Origin: an uncultured Ruminiclostridium sp.
GTDB taxonomy: Bacteria > Bacillota > Clostridia > Oscillospirales > Ruminococcaceae
NCBI GenBank assembly: GCA_910585505.1
Contig: CAJUFF010000168.1
Location: 1-5,296 of the forward strand
Direction: 5' to 3'
DNA: 5,296 nucleotides
Shown: in pieces, positions 5,220 to 5,296 of the stretch
How the letters are laid out: every line of letters begins with the position of its first letter
Position numbering within the stretch: position 1 is the stretch's first letter
Translations under genes and position numbers: made by a program
Notes under the pieces: model-generated
What the model was told of the DNA's origin: nothing
The model's database searches: none
What the model saw: only the letters and a program-made list of their open reading frames with translations

Positions 5220-5271
5220 ACTAATATCGGTTTAAAAAGTGGATAAAATGGCTTTTTAAACCGATATTAGT
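5220..5271. repeat. Perfect 20-bp inverted repeat with 12-base spacer
   Basis: Bases 5220-5239 are exactly complementary to 5252-5271; the spacer is TGGATAAAATGG. The right arm is not followed by a T-run (GTTTAGGG), so a simple terminator is unlikely. Directly before it lies AGCGAAGCGA (5211-5220), a near-palindromic motif. On the minus strand the core reads TTTAAA, five bases, ATTTTATCCA, three bases, TTTAAA, the same skeleton as the hairpin at 152-186. No gene is supported from 5065 to 5296. A REP- or MITE-like element, or a binding site for a dimeric protein, are the likely explanations. Confidence 0.75.
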
Positions 5272-5296
5272 GTTTAGGGTGTAACTCTGTTTTGAC

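Overview
The window looks like a piece of chromosome from a low-to-moderate-GC Gram-positive anaerobe, most likely a member of the Clostridia (Oscillospiraceae/Ruminococcaceae-like). I infer this from AAAGG/GGAGG-type ribosome binding sites, A+T-rich intergenic DNA, frequent ATA/AGA/AAA codons, and the resemblance of the nucleoside kinase to the kinase half of the larger clostridial enzyme. No marker gene fixes the species.

All five genes are on the + strand. In order they are: mscL, a large-conductance mechanosensitive channel (252-734); a DUF4253 protein of unknown function (873-1646); a HAD phosphatase/phosphoglucomutase-like protein (1797-2462); a P-loop nucleoside (uridine) kinase-like protein (2505-3431); and a YifB/ComM-family AAA+ ATPase (3541-5064). 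The HAD and kinase genes are 42 bases apart with no terminator between them and share a good sigma-A-type promoter at 1733-1761, so they probably form a two-gene operon. The ATPase follows after 109 bases with no clear promoter or terminator and could be a third member. A bidirectional-looking intrinsic terminator at 5117-5157 closes the cluster. mscL and the DUF4253 gene look like separate units.

The coding content is mostly ordinary housekeeping. The unusual part is the spaces between genes. Almost every one holds a long inverted repeat: a roughly 123-base imperfect palindrome at 4-126, a 35-base hairpin at 152-186 upstream of mscL, a long-loop inverted repeat at 739-823, a 66-base imperfect palindrome at 1645-1710, a weaker one at 3438-3510, and a perfect 20-bp inverted repeat at 5220-5271. 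The elements at 152-186 and 5220-5271, which flank the whole cluster, share a skeleton (TTTAAA, 5-6 bases, ATTTTATCCA, 3 bases, TTTAAA) in opposite orientation. They may be diverged members of one small repeat family. Together with the long palindrome at the left edge, this suggests miniature non-coding, MITE- or REP-like elements have colonised these intergenic regions. I see no defence system, CRISPR array, tRNA or rRNA gene, or intact transposase.
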